DNA of 58,835 nt from Candidatus Krumholzibacteriia bacterium (GCA_024763215.1 JANTFX010000008.1:1-58835), one strand, 5' to 3'. Counted from the stretch's first letter, positions 25,502-34,905 are shown. The notes: generated from the sequence alone by a model not told the origin. Numbers and translations are program-made.

Positions 25502-28500
25502 CCCTCGTGCTCCCGGTCGATGCGGCTGTGCAGCACCTCGTAGACCGTCGGCGTCAGGAACAGCGTCACCAGGGTGGCCACCGACAGGCCGCCGATGATG
25601 GTGATGGCCAGCGGTCGCTGCATCTGCTCTCCCGTGCCCAGGCCCATGCCCATGGGCACCATGGCCAGCACGGTGGTCAGGGTCGTCATCAGGATGGGCC
25701 GCAGGCGCAGGTTGCTGGCCCGGTAGATGGCCTCCCTGCAGGGGAGGCCCTCCTCGGTGCGCAGGCGCCTGATGGTGGCCACCTTCACGATGGCGTCGTT
25801 CACGGCGATGCCCAGCAGGGCGATGATGCCGATGAGCGAGATGATATTCAGGGTCTGGCCCGTGAGCTCCAGGGTGACCAGGGCGCCGGCCACGCCCACC
25901 GGCAGCACGGACGAGATGATCAACGGATCGAGGAACGATTCGAACTGGGCGGCCAGGATCATGTAGACCAGCAGCGCCGACAGCAGCAGGGCGTAGCCCA
26001 GGTCCCGGAAGCTGTCGTTGATCTCTTCCTGCTCCCCGCCGGTCAAAAAGGAGACGCCTTCGGGCACGTCCATGCCGTCCAGCACCGCGTGCACGTCCTT
26101 CCAGACGGCGGCCAGGCTGCGCTCACGCACGTCGCCGGCGATGGTGATCTGGCGGCGCTGGTCGCGGCGGACGATCTCGCGCACGGGGGTGTCCATGGTC
26201 TTGATTACGAACGAGCCCAGGGGCACGGTCTTGCCTCCGGCCACCTGCACGGGCGAGGCCAGGACCTTGTCCAGGTCGTAGCGGTCGTCACGCGGCAGGC
26301 GCACGGCGATGTCGATGCGCTGTTCGACCTCGTTGTAGGTCGTGGCGACGGTGCCCTGGATCCTGTCCCGCAGCTCGCGGGCCAGGGCGTCGGGCTCCAG
26401 GCCGTAGCGCAGCGCCAGCTCGCGGTCGATCTGCACCTCGACCGCGGGGTTGCCCAGCACCCGGTCCATGTCCACGTCCTGCAGGCCCTCGATGGCGCGC
26501 AGCCTGGGCAGCAGCGAATCGGCCGCCGCCAGGGCCTGCTGGTTCTTCTCCGCCACCACGCCCAGGGTAAACGGCGCCTCCCCGCTGGTGAGGATCTCGC
26601 GCAGGCCCACGCCCTCTTCCCGGTAGGTGAAGGTCGCCCCCTTTCTGGCGTTCAGGACCGGTTGCAACAGGGAGCGGACATGGGCCTGGTCCCTGCGGCC
26701 GTGGCGTGAGGGGCGCAGCATGACCCGGATCCGGGCGGTGTTGGGGGCGCTGTACTCCTTGAGGCTGGCCAGGGTCTTCTCCGTCACGCCGACCTGGGTG
26801 TAGACCACCGCGACCTCGTCCAGGGGCGCCAGGAAGGAGGCGATCTGCTCGGCCGCCGACCGGGTGACCTCCAGCGGGGTTCCGGCCGGCATCTCCATCG
26901 CCAGGGTGAAATCGCCGCGGGTGCGCTCGGGCATGAAGGTGAACGCCATGCGCGAGCCCAGGTAGCCGGCCACCCCGAGCAGCACCGCCAGGACCAGGAA
27001 GAAGGCCCCCTTGTGGTCCAGCACCCGCACGAGCAGGGCATGATAACGGCGGCGCAGGGCCTCGAAGCCCGCGGCCACGGGGCGGAATACGAGCGCGGGC
27101 CTGTCGCCCGGGGTCTTGAGGATGTGGGCCGAGAGCATGGGCTGCAGCAGCAGGGCGGCGAAGATCGAGACCAGCAGGCTGATGGTCACGGTCAGGGCCT
27201 GGTCGCGGAAGAACTCGCCGGCGATGCCCGGCACGTAGATCACCGGGAAGAAGACGGCCACGGTGGTCAAGGTGGCCGCGATGACCGGCGAGGCCACCTC
27301 GGCGGCGGCCGCGGCGCACAGATCGCCCACCGACGCCTGCCCGCTGCGTTCCTTCAGGTAGCGGTTGATGTTCTCGATCACCACGATGGAGTTGTCCACC
27401 AGCATGCCCGCGGCCAGGGACAGCCCGCCCAGGGACATGAGGTTCAGGCTGACGTGGGAAAAATGCAGGAAGGCGAAGGTCGTGATGATGGACACGGGGA
27501 TGGCCAGGCCCACCACCAGGGGGCTGCGCCAGTCCATCAGGAACAGCAGCAGCACCAGGAAGGCCAGCACCGCCCCGTAGATCAGCGAGTCCTGCAGGCC
27601 CTTGAAGCTCTCCTGCACGAAGTCGGCGTCGCGGTAGATGAAGGAGTAGTCCAGGTCCGGGTACTGGTCCTGGAGGATGCCCAGCACCTTGTCCACCTCG
27701 TCGGTGGCTTCGATGGTGTTGGCGCCCACCTCCTTGTAAAGGTGCAGCGAGACGACCTCGTCTACGCCGTCCAGGGTGAAGCCCTCGGGCTCGCGGATCC
27801 CGTCGCTTACCGTGGCGATATCCCCGATGGTCAGCTCGGTTTCGGCGGCGGGGATCTCGGTACGGCGGATCTCGTCCAGGTTCTCGAACTCGCCCAGAAT
27901 GCGCAACGGCAGGTGCAACGGGCCCTTGCGGATGCGGCCGCCGGGAAAGCTCACGTTGGCCACCCGCAGGGCCGTGGCCAGATCCTCCATGGTCAGCCCG
28001 TACAGGCGCAGCTTCTGGAAGTCGGGCTCGACGATGATCTCCCGCTCGGCGCCCCCGATGACCTCGGCCTGGCTGATGCCGTGGATCTGCTCCAGGGCGG
28101 GCTTGATCACCTCGCGGGCGAATTCGGTCATCTGCTTGAGCGGGTCGTCGCCGTGCAGGACCATGATGGCGATGGGGCGGGCGCCGGGATCCCAGCGCAG
28201 GATCAGGGGCCGGTCCGCGGCGGCGGGGAAGTCCTCGCGGTAGGCCACGCGGTCGATGGCCTCGCGCAGGTGCAGGTTCGCGAAATCCATCTCCGTGCCC
28301 CACTCGTACTGCACGGTGATGGTCGAGACGCCCTCGCGCGTCTTGCTTACGATCCGGCGCACGCCGGCCAGTCCGGTGATGACCTCCTCCAGGGGGCGGG
28401 TCACCAGGCGGGTCAGGTCGTCGGCGGGGGTGTCGGCGTAGTTGGTGATGACCGTCAGGTTGGGGTAGTTGATGGCCGGCAGCAGGTCGACCGCCAGGCG

Positions 28501-28587
28501 CTCGCGCGCTTTCAGACCGATGAGCACCAGGCCCGCGAAGAGCATGATGACGGCCACGGGACGGCGGACGGCGCTCCGGATGATCAT
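25498..28587 (-). CDS. RND-family efflux permease
   Basis: A 1029-residue AcrB/HAE1-type proton-driven exporter of normal length. Visible landmarks: N-terminal helix after MIIRSAVRRPVAVIMLF, helix 4 AGMLVDNSIVVIENINRY, helix 10 LGIAVNDAIVKVATIRR, and a large pore/docking region between. The AcrB lysine of helix 10 is not at its usual place, as in many HAE1 proteins with the NN/ND motif. It overlaps the adaptor gene before it and the extended permease after it by ATGA each, so all three are coupled. It likely forms a tripartite pump with the lipoprotein adaptor and an outer-membrane channel encoded elsewhere. Confidence 0.92.
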   Translation of the reverse strand: MIIRSAVRRPVAVIMLFAGLVLIGLKARERLAVDLLPAINYPNLTVITNYADTPADDLTRLVTRPLEEVITGLAGVRRIVSKTREGVSTITVQYEWGTEMDFANLHLREAIDRVAYREDFPAAADRPLILRWDPGARPIAIMVLHGDDPLKQMTEFAREVIKPALEQIHGISQAEVIGGAEREIIVEPDFQKLRLYGLTMEDLATALRVANVSFPGGRIRKGPLHLPLRILGEFENLDEIRRTEIPAAETELTIGDIATVSDGIREPEGFTLDGVDEVVSLHLYKEVGANTIEATDEVDKVLGILQDQYPDLDYSFIYRDADFVQESFKGLQDSLIYGAVLAFLVLLLFLMDWRSPLVVGLAIPVSIITTFAFLHFSHVSLNLMSLGGLSLAAGMLVDNSIVVIENINRYLKERSGQASVGDLCAAAAAEVASPVIAATLTTVAVFFPVIYVPGIAGEFFRDQALTVTISLLVSIFAALLLQPMLSAHILKTPGDRPALVFRPVAAGFEALRRRYHALLVRVLDHKGAFFLVLAVLLGVAGYLGSRMAFTFMPERTRGDFTLAMEMPAGTPLEVTRSAAEQIASFLAPLDEVAVVYTQVGVTEKTLASLKEYSAPNTARIRVMLRPSRHGRRDQAHVRSLLQPVLNARKGATFTYREEGVGLREILTSGEAPFTLGVVAEKNQQALAAADSLLPRLRAIEGLQDVDMDRVLGNPAVEVQIDRELALRYGLEPDALARELRDRIQGTVATTYNEVEQRIDIAVRLPRDDRYDLDKVLASPVQVAGGKTVPLGSFVIKTMDTPVREIVRRDQRRQITIAGDVRERSLAAVWKDVHAVLDGMDVPEGVSFLTGGEQEEINDSFRDLGYALLLSALLVYMILAAQFESFLDPLIISSVLPVGVAGALVTLELTGQTLNIISLIGIIALLGIAVNDAIVKVATIRRLRTEEGLPCREAIYRASNLRLRPILMTTLTTVLAMVPMGMGLGTGEQMQRPLAITIIGGLSVATLVTLFLTPTVYEVLHSRIDREHEG

Positions 28588-29876
28588 CGGCCGCCGCCTT
28601 CAGCGCCGGCGGCGAAGGCCCAGCGGTCGCGGGGGGGGACGTGCTTGCGGATCTTGATCTTGGCCTGATGGGCCAGGGTCAGGTGGTCGCTGACCACGAC
28701 CTCGTCACCGGCAGCGAGGGTGCCGCCGCTGTGCACGCCGGTGATCTCGACCCAGTCCTCGTTCTGCAGGCCGACATCCACGTACAGCCACTGGGCGCGG
28801 CCGTCGACGGCCTTGAACACCAGGGGCCGGTCGTCCCGGATCAGCAGGGCGTCCTTGGGCACCAGCAGGCGGTCGGGATAGACCACGCCGGCGATGCGGG
28901 CGCGCACGAACATGCCCGGCCGGAATTTCTCGTCGGGGTTGTCGAAGCGGATCAGGACCTCGCAGGTGCGGGTGGCCTGGTCCAGGGTGGGGCTGATGAC
29001 GTCCACCCGGGTCTGCAGGGTGTCCCCGGTGGCGGGGATCGCCAGCAGGACGGGCCGGCCGGGTTCGAGATCCCGCAGGTCCGCCTCCAGCACGTTGACC
29101 CGGGCCTCGAGCTTGCGGTTGTTGTAGATGGTGCAGACCGTCTGGCCGACCGTGGCCATCTCGCCCTGGACCACGGACAGCCCCTGGATGACCCCGGAGA
29201 ACGGCGCCTTGATCTCGGTGTACTCCAGGTTCAGGCGGGCCCTCTCCTCGGCCAGGCGCGCGTCGGCCAGGCCGGTGCGCTGCTCGAACACCGCGTCGCG
29301 GAACGCGCCCGCATGGAGGGCCTGCATCTCGGCCTCCAGCAGGCGGTTGCGGTACTCGTCCTCGGTCAGGGTCCCCTTGGCGCGCAGGGCCTTGAGCTCG
29401 TCGCGGCGCAGGGTGAAATCATGCAAGGCCGTGTGGTCGACCGTGAAGGTATCGGCCTCGGCGGCCATCTGGCTCAGGGCCTGCAGGTGCTTGTAGCGGC
29501 TTTCCTCCAGGGCGATCTCGTACTCGCGCGGGTCGATGCGGGCCAGCACCTGGCCGCGGCGCACGTGGTCCCCGTCCCTGACCTTCACGGCGATGAACTG
29601 CCCGGCCACCTTGGCCTTGATCACGGCCGACTTCGGCGTCTTGATGGCGCCGTCGGCGAACACCGACTGGACCAGGTCGCCGCGCCTGACAGGACCCACG
29701 TTGACCTTGATGGACTTTTCCTTCCGGGGCTTCTTCTTGACCTTGGTGCTGTCGGAAGTGGCGGTGCTGTCGTTGCCTGCGGCGGAGCTCGCCTGGTCGC
29801 CCTGCCGGCACCCGGCAAGGGCCAGAACCAGCAGCAGGGGCAACCAGAACCGGGGACGTGAATTTACCAGCAGCAT
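28584..29876 (-). CDS. RND efflux periplasmic adaptor (membrane fusion) lipoprotein
   Basis: A 430-residue HlyD/AcrA-type adaptor. The signal peptide ends in the lipobox LALAGC with Cys23. A lysine-rich spacer (KVKKKPRKEKSIKVN, about 46-60) precedes the barrel-sandwich half AGQFIAVKVRDGDHVRRGQVLARID, the alpha-helical hairpin (about 110-190), the returning lipoyl half (YTEIKAPFSGVIQGLSVVQGEMATVG) and the beta-barrel domain. It links permease and outer-membrane channel. No TolC-type gene is found in the window. First gene of the coupled efflux set; the propeller gene stop lies 26 bp upstream. Confidence 0.92.
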   Translation of the reverse strand: MLLVNSRPRFWLPLLLVLALAGCRQGDQASSAAGNDSTATSDSTKVKKKPRKEKSIKVNVGPVRRGDLVQSVFADGAIKTPKSAVIKAKVAGQFIAVKVRDGDHVRRGQVLARIDPREYEIALEESRYKHLQALSQMAAEADTFTVDHTALHDFTLRRDELKALRAKGTLTEDEYRNRLLEAEMQALHAGAFRDAVFEQRTGLADARLAEERARLNLEYTEIKAPFSGVIQGLSVVQGEMATVGQTVCTIYNNRKLEARVNVLEADLRDLEPGRPVLLAIPATGDTLQTRVDVISPTLDQATRTCEVLIRFDNPDEKFRPGMFVRARIAGVVYPDRLLVPKDALLIRDDRPLVFKAVDGRAQWLYVDVGLQNEDWVEITGVHSGGTLAAGDEVVVSDHLTLAHQAKIKIRKHVPPRDRWAFAAGAEGGGR

Positions 29877-29902
29877 GCGATACTCCCGCGTTGATCCCTC
29901 GA

Positions 29903-31117
29903 TCAGTTCAGAGTCAGACCGTAACAGATGACTTCCAGGGGGGTGGTCTCATCTTCACCGGAGTCTTGGCCGGCCACCGCCTGCTGGTTCAGGAAGGCGT
30001 CCAGGGCGCCCGTGATGATCAGGAGCCGACCGTCGCGCAGAACCTGGAGGCTGTCCCGCTGGGGGTCGTAGGAACCGGGCAGGGCCACCTGGCGCAGAAA
30101 CGTCCCCTGGCCGTCGAACACGTCCAGCACATCCCAGCAACCGCTCGGTGGGGTGTTGATGCCCGGGCTGGTCTGCACCCACAGCAGACCGTCATCGGTG
30201 CACCACATGCCGGTGATCACCGGGGGCTTGTCCTCCACGACGTACCGCCGGGGCGGCACGGGATAATTCCCGCCCACACCTTCGAGGATCTTGTGGGCCA
30301 CGGATTTCTGGTCGGATGTGCGGTCCGGAACCACCACCGGGCGTGTGAAGGCCAGGGTCGGGTCTTCGTCGGTGGTGTAGGCGGCGATGCGGTAGGCGTT
30401 GCGGTCTGCCGCCGCGTACACGGTTCCGTCGGCGGCGGCGGCGCAGCGGCTCCAGATGAAGTCCATGCCCGCTTCCGACAGTTCGAAATCATTGTAGTCG
30501 ATGATCGATTGCTTGGTGAGCAGCTCGTTGAGCTGGAGACCGTCCTGGTCGCACACCGCAAGGAAGTAGTCCTGGATGCTCTTGCCGGCCCCGGCGAAGC
30601 TCATGCGGATGCCTGCCAGCACCATGCCCCGGGGGTGGGGAAGGCCGCGCACCAGAACCACGAACTGGCCCCCGTCCGCCCCGGGTCTGGAATAGGTCAC
30701 ATCGCCGGCGGGGGTGCCGTCGCCATGGATGCGGACGATGCGGCCGGGAAAACCCTGCAGCAGGCAAAGGGTCCCGTCCGGAGCCAGGAGCATGTCACCG
30801 GGGCGGCGGATCTCGCCGGGACCGTCCCCCTCGCGGCCCAGGGTGGCCTTCATTTCTCCCTGAGCGGAGATGGCCACCACCCGGGACAACTGGCTGTCCA
30901 GCAGCAGGACGTCGCCCTGGGGATCGACGCGGGCCGAGGCGATGTTGCCGAAGAAAACCTCGTCATCATCGCCGCCGGCGCGCCACTGTTCCGTCAGAAG
31001 GGCGGTGGTCTGTCCTTGGGCCGGGGTGGCGGGGTTGTCCTTCAGCACCGTCCCGGTCTGGGCCGAAACCCCCGCCGCCAGCAACAGGTACAGGGCCATG
31101 ATCGCACGGATTTTCAT
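29903..31117 (-). CDS. Secreted 6-bladed beta-propeller protein
   Basis: A 404-residue exported protein with a short signal peptide (MKIRAIMALYLLLAAGVSAQ). NHL/6-bladed-propeller features include the DPQGDVLLLDSQLSRVVAIS blade and the diagnostic LGREGDGPGEIRRPGDM motif near residues 92-108, seen in Bacteroidetes 6-bladed propeller proteins. Cys residues are few. It is a paralogue of the next gene upstream and is separated from it by 21 bp. GGGGGAG precedes ATG 31117. Ligand or enzymatic role is not apparent. Confidence 0.8.
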   Translation of the reverse strand: MKIRAIMALYLLLAAGVSAQTGTVLKDNPATPAQGQTTALLTEQWRAGGDDDEVFFGNIASARVDPQGDVLLLDSQLSRVVAISAQGEMKATLGREGDGPGEIRRPGDMLLAPDGTLCLLQGFPGRIVRIHGDGTPAGDVTYSRPGADGGQFVVLVRGLPHPRGMVLAGIRMSFAGAGKSIQDYFLAVCDQDGLQLNELLTKQSIIDYNDFELSEAGMDFIWSRCAAAADGTVYAAADRNAYRIAAYTTDEDPTLAFTRPVVVPDRTSDQKSVAHKILEGVGGNYPVPPRRYVVEDKPPVITGMWCTDDGLLWVQTSPGINTPPSGCWDVLDVFDGQGTFLRQVALPGSYDPQRDSLQVLRDGRLLIITGALDAFLNQQAVAGQDSGEDETTPLEVICYGLTLN

Positions 31118-31138
31118 TGATCTCCCCCCTCGTGGTCC

Positions 31139-32389
31139 CTACTTGACGCGGTAACAGACGACCGACATGGGCTCGGCCTCCTCGTCCTCGTCCGTCGATG
31201 CGGAATTTGCGTTGAGCACGGCGTCCCAGAAGCCGGTGATCAGGAACACCCGGTCCCCGGCGAACATCAGGCGGTCGGCCGCAGGATCGCCCTCGCACTT
31301 GACGCCCACCTGGCGCACGAATTCACCCTCGGGGCTGAACACGTCGTAGACGGCGAAATACCCCGGTTGGGGCTCGAACATCTGGCGGCTGGGCAGCACC
31401 CAGATGTTGCCGTCCGGGGCCACGCGCAGATCCTCGACATCCTGCTCCCGGTCCTCGATTTCGGTGGGGGTGCCGGGGGGGAACTGGGCCGCCTGGGCCT
31501 CCATGATGGACTGGAACCGCTTGCGGACCTCCTCGGTTCGGGTCCACGACTCGTACTTGCGGTCGATGACCCGGTCCAGGGTCCCGTCGGGGTTGAAGAC
31601 GCTCAGGGCGTACTGGTAGCGGGGGATGCAGGCGATGACCTTGCCGTCGGGCGCCACATCCATGCGCCACCAGATGAAGTCGCTGTCCAGCTCACGGAAC
31701 TTGAAGTCCTTGTTGAATTTCCAGGTGACCGGGCGCTCGATGTAGGAGGCGGTCTGCTGCCCCTGCAGGTCATAACCGCGCAGGAAGAAGTTGCGGGTCT
31801 GGGTCATGGTCGACTGGTCCATGCTGATCTGGATGCCGCCCAGAACCAGGTTGCCGCCGGCGCCGCGGCAGTTGACCAGGGCCAGAAAACCGCCTTCGGT
31901 GGCGTCGCCCAGGTCGGGCTTGAACTCGCCGGCCGGCGTGCCGTCCAGGTTCAGCTTGACGATCTTGCCGGGGAAGATCTGCACCAGGCCCAGGGTGCCG
32001 TCGGGCATGAACACCATGTCGCCCGGCCGCGTGATCTCGCCGGGGCCGTCGCCCTGGCGGCCCAGGGTCCGGATGAATTCGCCGTCGGGGGAAAACACCT
32101 GCGCCTGGGAGAGCTGGCCGTCCAGCAGGTAGATATCACCATCCGGGGCGATCAGCACGCGGGAGATGACTCCCAGCAGGACATCCTCGTCGTCCTCGCC
32201 GCCGATGCGCCACAGCTCCTCTAGGTTCATGTCCTGCAGGCCGTCGCGGGGCGTGTCCCCGTTCCTGACGTGCAGCACCCCGTCTGCGGTCGTTTCCTGC
32301 GCGGCCCGGGCGCCGGCAGGCAGCAGCAGGATGCACAGCAGAACGGGCAGCCACCAGCGGGCGAAGCGGAGGGGTTTCAAGGTATTCAT
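31139..32389 (-). CDS. Secreted 6-bladed beta-propeller protein (tandem paralogue)
   Basis: A 416-residue exported protein with signal sequence MNTLKPLRFARWWLPVLLCILLLPAGARA. Its LGRQGDGPGEITRPGDM motif and blade spacing match the downstream neighbour closely, so the pair arose by tandem duplication, with considerable divergence since. I chose ATG 32389 because AGGAG lies 6 bp before it; an in-frame TTG at 32395 overlaps that spacing. Both copies end with a conserved CYxL/V-type strand (VVCYRVK versus VICYGLTLN). They sit between the orphan 742-residue protein and the efflux adaptor. Function unknown; propellers of this group are often surface or periplasmic binding proteins. Confidence 0.8.
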   Translation of the reverse strand: MNTLKPLRFARWWLPVLLCILLLPAGARAAQETTADGVLHVRNGDTPRDGLQDMNLEELWRIGGEDDEDVLLGVISRVLIAPDGDIYLLDGQLSQAQVFSPDGEFIRTLGRQGDGPGEITRPGDMVFMPDGTLGLVQIFPGKIVKLNLDGTPAGEFKPDLGDATEGGFLALVNCRGAGGNLVLGGIQISMDQSTMTQTRNFFLRGYDLQGQQTASYIERPVTWKFNKDFKFRELDSDFIWWRMDVAPDGKVIACIPRYQYALSVFNPDGTLDRVIDRKYESWTRTEEVRKRFQSIMEAQAAQFPPGTPTEIEDREQDVEDLRVAPDGNIWVLPSRQMFEPQPGYFAVYDVFSPEGEFVRQVGVKCEGDPAADRLMFAGDRVFLITGFWDAVLNANSASTDEDEEAEPMSVVCYRVK

Positions 32390-32512
32390 TTTCAACTCCT
32401 GGTTCGGGTAGCGTCGGGGGATCGTATCACACCCTTACTACCCGTGTGGGGGGAGGATATTCGGTTGCAGAGCAATCGTCACTACGGATCACCGGTATCC
32501 TGGTTACAATAA

Positions 32513-34741
32513 TTATCGGGCCGCGGGGGATTTGATGACCCACAACACCATGCGGTCCGCGGCCTGGGATAGGCTCAGGCCCCCCTGAACGGAAGTTTCC
32601 CCCGTCACCTGCCATCCCGATCTGCGCAATTGCGCCAGGATCGCCGGCCCCTGGCCGCCGTGCCCGGTTTCCAGGGGGAAGGCGACCCACGTCACCGGCA
32701 CCGGAGGGGCGGGGGTCAGGTGGGGGGCCAGCGCGGCGCCCGTCGCCCCGGGCCAGGGGTCCAGGCCCTGGCCGGCGAACACCAGGATCCGGGCGATGCG
32801 GCCGGGTTCGGCCATTGCCAGGGACAGCAGGGGGCCGGCTCCTCCGTCGATGCCCACGCCCAGGGCCCGGCTCGCTGCCAGGTAATCCAGCGCCCATGAC
32901 AGGCAGGCCCGGGCTTCGGCCTGCTCATCGGCCAGGGGCATGTTCGCCTGCGGGGCATGAGGCACCACGTAGACCGGGCGCCCATGGAAGTCCGGGCCGC
33001 TGGTCAGCTTGCCATGCTCGTGATTGCGCGCGATGCGGTCGATGAGGTACCCCTCGTGCCCGGCCGCCTGGTGCAGGACCAGCACCGGCAACAGGGGGGG
33101 CGCCTTCCGGGTCGAATCCGCGACGGCGGTCAGGTACAGGGTGCAGAGCCGGTCCTGCCCCCTGGGCCCCGGGTAGACCATGGTCACGGGACCGTGCTCG
33201 GGCAGGATCGATCCGGTGGCGGTGGCCTGGTTCAGCATGGATTGCAGATCCTGGACGGTCGTGGCGATGGGGCCGGGGTTGCGGCGCGTCAGATGCGCCG
33301 CCCGGGCCTCGGAGATGGATGCCAGCAGCCGGTCCAGGGTGGGCTGTTCCTGCTCCTTCACCCGGGCGATGCGTTGCCTCAGGTCCTGCTCCCAGCCCGG
33401 GGAAAACCGCAGCACCGACGTGCTCCAGGTGGCCTCGTCCCCGTCGGGGAAGCGCAGGCCCACATGCACGAGGTAGGCGCCGGTCTGCAAACCCCGGAAA
33501 TCGACCTGGCGGATCAAGGTGTTGACGCCCCGCTTGAGCGCGACGGGCTCCGAATGGGGTCCTCCGGGCAGCACCGAGTGGGTGGCAGGATCCTGGAACC
33601 CGAGGGTCAGCCTCGCCTGCCCGTCCCGGGCGCTGACGACGGTCAGCCGCAACCGCACCGGCTGGTCGCCGCTGATGGAATCCGATACCCGACCCATGAA
33701 GAGCTCGCGGTCCAGGGATTCCAGCTTGAAGGTCAGGGGCACGAAGCGGTGGCGGGCCGCTCGGGGGGCCCAGGCCCAGGGGTCGGGCATCAGGTAGGCC
33801 TTGGCATAGCCGTGGGTGCTGTCGCGGCGGACCTGGATGTTGATCCCCATGCGCTGGTCCGCAAGCGGATGGAAGGGCATGACCGCCTGCCAGGGGATGG
33901 AGAAGGTAAGGACGGCGCGGCCGTCTTTATCCCGGTCGAACTTGGGATCCATCTCGGTGATGCGCTGCCAGCGGCGGACACCCGGCAGGTACTGGGCGGC
34001 GGTGGGCCCGCCTTTCTCGAAGCCGGCGGCGAAGGTGAAGGTGTTGCCGCCGTCGAACGCGGCCGTGCTGTCGGGGATCGCCAGGGTCACCACCACGCCG
34101 GCGCCGCCGGCCCAGGGTGGCAGGCCCGAAGCGGCATAGTCGTCCCAGCCCTTGCCGGTGGTGATCCGTATCCGCAGGCCGGTCTGCAGCCAGCGCAGCT
34201 CGACCGTGGGGGCCAGGCCGCCGCCCTCGGCGGTATCCAGAATGGCCGCAGGTGACCAGGCGTCGTACCGGACGCGCAGGGCCCTGTTGCGGCTGAGGGC
34301 GGCCAGGCTGTTGGCCGCTTCGGCGTCCAGCCGGAAAAGCCGGGGGTCGTCGGCGACGCCCGTGAGGTCGGGATCCCGCAGGGCGAAGCCCATCTCGTCG
34401 AAGCCTGCGGCGAGGGCCCGTCTGAGGGTGGCCAGGGCCTGCCGGGCATCGCCCGCGCGGTTTTCCAGGCAGGCCTGGTTGTACAGCATCCGCTTGTCGC
34501 CGGGGTAACGGGTATTGAACGCTTCCAGCATGGTGCAGGCGTGGCGCCAGTCGCCGGTGCGCAGGGTGTCGAAGATGGCCTGGGCCGTCTTCTGCCGGGG
34601 CAGGGGATCGGCGGCGCGGGCCTGGCCGACGAAATCCGGCAACAGCAGGCCCAGCAGGATGACCGGCATGAGGATCACAACACGGGGGAAGGGGAGGGGG
34701 CGTGGCGGCAAAACGGAACCTCGTTTGGTGGCGGGGAGCAT
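32513..34741 (-). CDS. Large secreted orphan with TPR-like, CBM9-like and degenerate alpha/beta-hydrolase regions
   Basis: A 742-residue protein with a long signal sequence (hydrophobic core MPVILLGLLLPDFVGQARA). Residues about 47-135 look TPR-like (TLRTGDWRHACTMLEAFNTR, ACLENRAGDARQALATL). Residues about 150-350 resemble a CBM9/DOMON-type beta sandwich (WDDYAASGLPPWAG ... GRAVLTFSIPWQAV). The C-terminal third, from the KAPPLLPVLVLHQAAG strand on, resembles an alpha/beta hydrolase, but where GxSxG is expected there is GIDGG (630-634), so the nucleophile serine is missing and hydrolysis is unlikely by the usual mechanism. It is the first gene of the long minus-strand run. ATG 34741 has no good Shine-Dalgarno site, so the exact start is uncertain. 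Confidence 0.65.
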   Translation of the reverse strand: MLPATKRGSVLPPRPLPFPRVVILMPVILLGLLLPDFVGQARAADPLPRQKTAQAIFDTLRTGDWRHACTMLEAFNTRYPGDKRMLYNQACLENRAGDARQALATLRRALAAGFDEMGFALRDPDLTGVADDPRLFRLDAEAANSLAALSRNRALRVRYDAWSPAAILDTAEGGGLAPTVELRWLQTGLRIRITTGKGWDDYAASGLPPWAGGAGVVVTLAIPDSTAAFDGGNTFTFAAGFEKGGPTAAQYLPGVRRWQRITEMDPKFDRDKDGRAVLTFSIPWQAVMPFHPLADQRMGINIQVRRDSTHGYAKAYLMPDPWAWAPRAARHRFVPLTFKLESLDRELFMGRVSDSISGDQPVRLRLTVVSARDGQARLTLGFQDPATHSVLPGGPHSEPVALKRGVNTLIRQVDFRGLQTGAYLVHVGLRFPDGDEATWSTSVLRFSPGWEQDLRQRIARVKEQEQPTLDRLLASISEARAAHLTRRNPGPIATTVQDLQSMLNQATATGSILPEHGPVTMVYPGPRGQDRLCTLYLTAVADSTRKAPPLLPVLVLHQAAGHEGYLIDRIARNHEHGKLTSGPDFHGRPVYVVPHAPQANMPLADEQAEARACLSWALDYLAASRALGVGIDGGAGPLLSLAMAEPGRIARILVFAGQGLDPWPGATGAALAPHLTPAPPVPVTWVAFPLETGHGGQGPAILAQLRRSGWQVTGETSVQGGLSLSQAADRMVLWVIKSPAAR

Positions 34742-34799
34742 GGATTCTCATGATAATGTGGACCGTCGGTGGGGTCAAAACCCATCTGAGCGCGGGTTG

Positions 34800-34833
34800 T
34801 TCCCGTTGACGGGGTGTTTCCGTTGACGGGGTT
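34800..34833. repeat. Tandem duplication of a 17-bp unit upstream of phzF-like gene
   Basis: Units TTCCCGTTGACGGGGTG (34800-34816) and TTTCCGTTGACGGGGTT (34817-34833) lie head to tail in the divergent promoter region between the orphan secreted protein and the PhzF-like gene. Each contains TTGACG. Confidence 0.6.
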
Positions 34834-34860
34834 GAATCACCGGGCCGCCGGGTGTATGGT
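34832..34860 (+). promoter_or_regulatory. Candidate promoter of the PhzF-like gene
   Basis: TTGAAT (34832-34837), 17-bp spacer, TATGGT (34855-34860), 46 bp before the start codon. It partly overlaps the tandem 17-bp repeat, which could be an operator. Confidence 0.4.
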
Positions 34861-34905
34861 CCGGGTGCCACCGCACGCGATCATCTGGTCGAAGGAGAGG
34901 TCGTC

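Noticed and set aside
22952-25543. 863-codon open frame on the plus strand
   Set aside because: It is antisense to the RND permease, composed of Gly/Gln/His/Val-rich low-complexity sequence typical of GC-rich shadow frames, with no ribosome-binding site or family motif.
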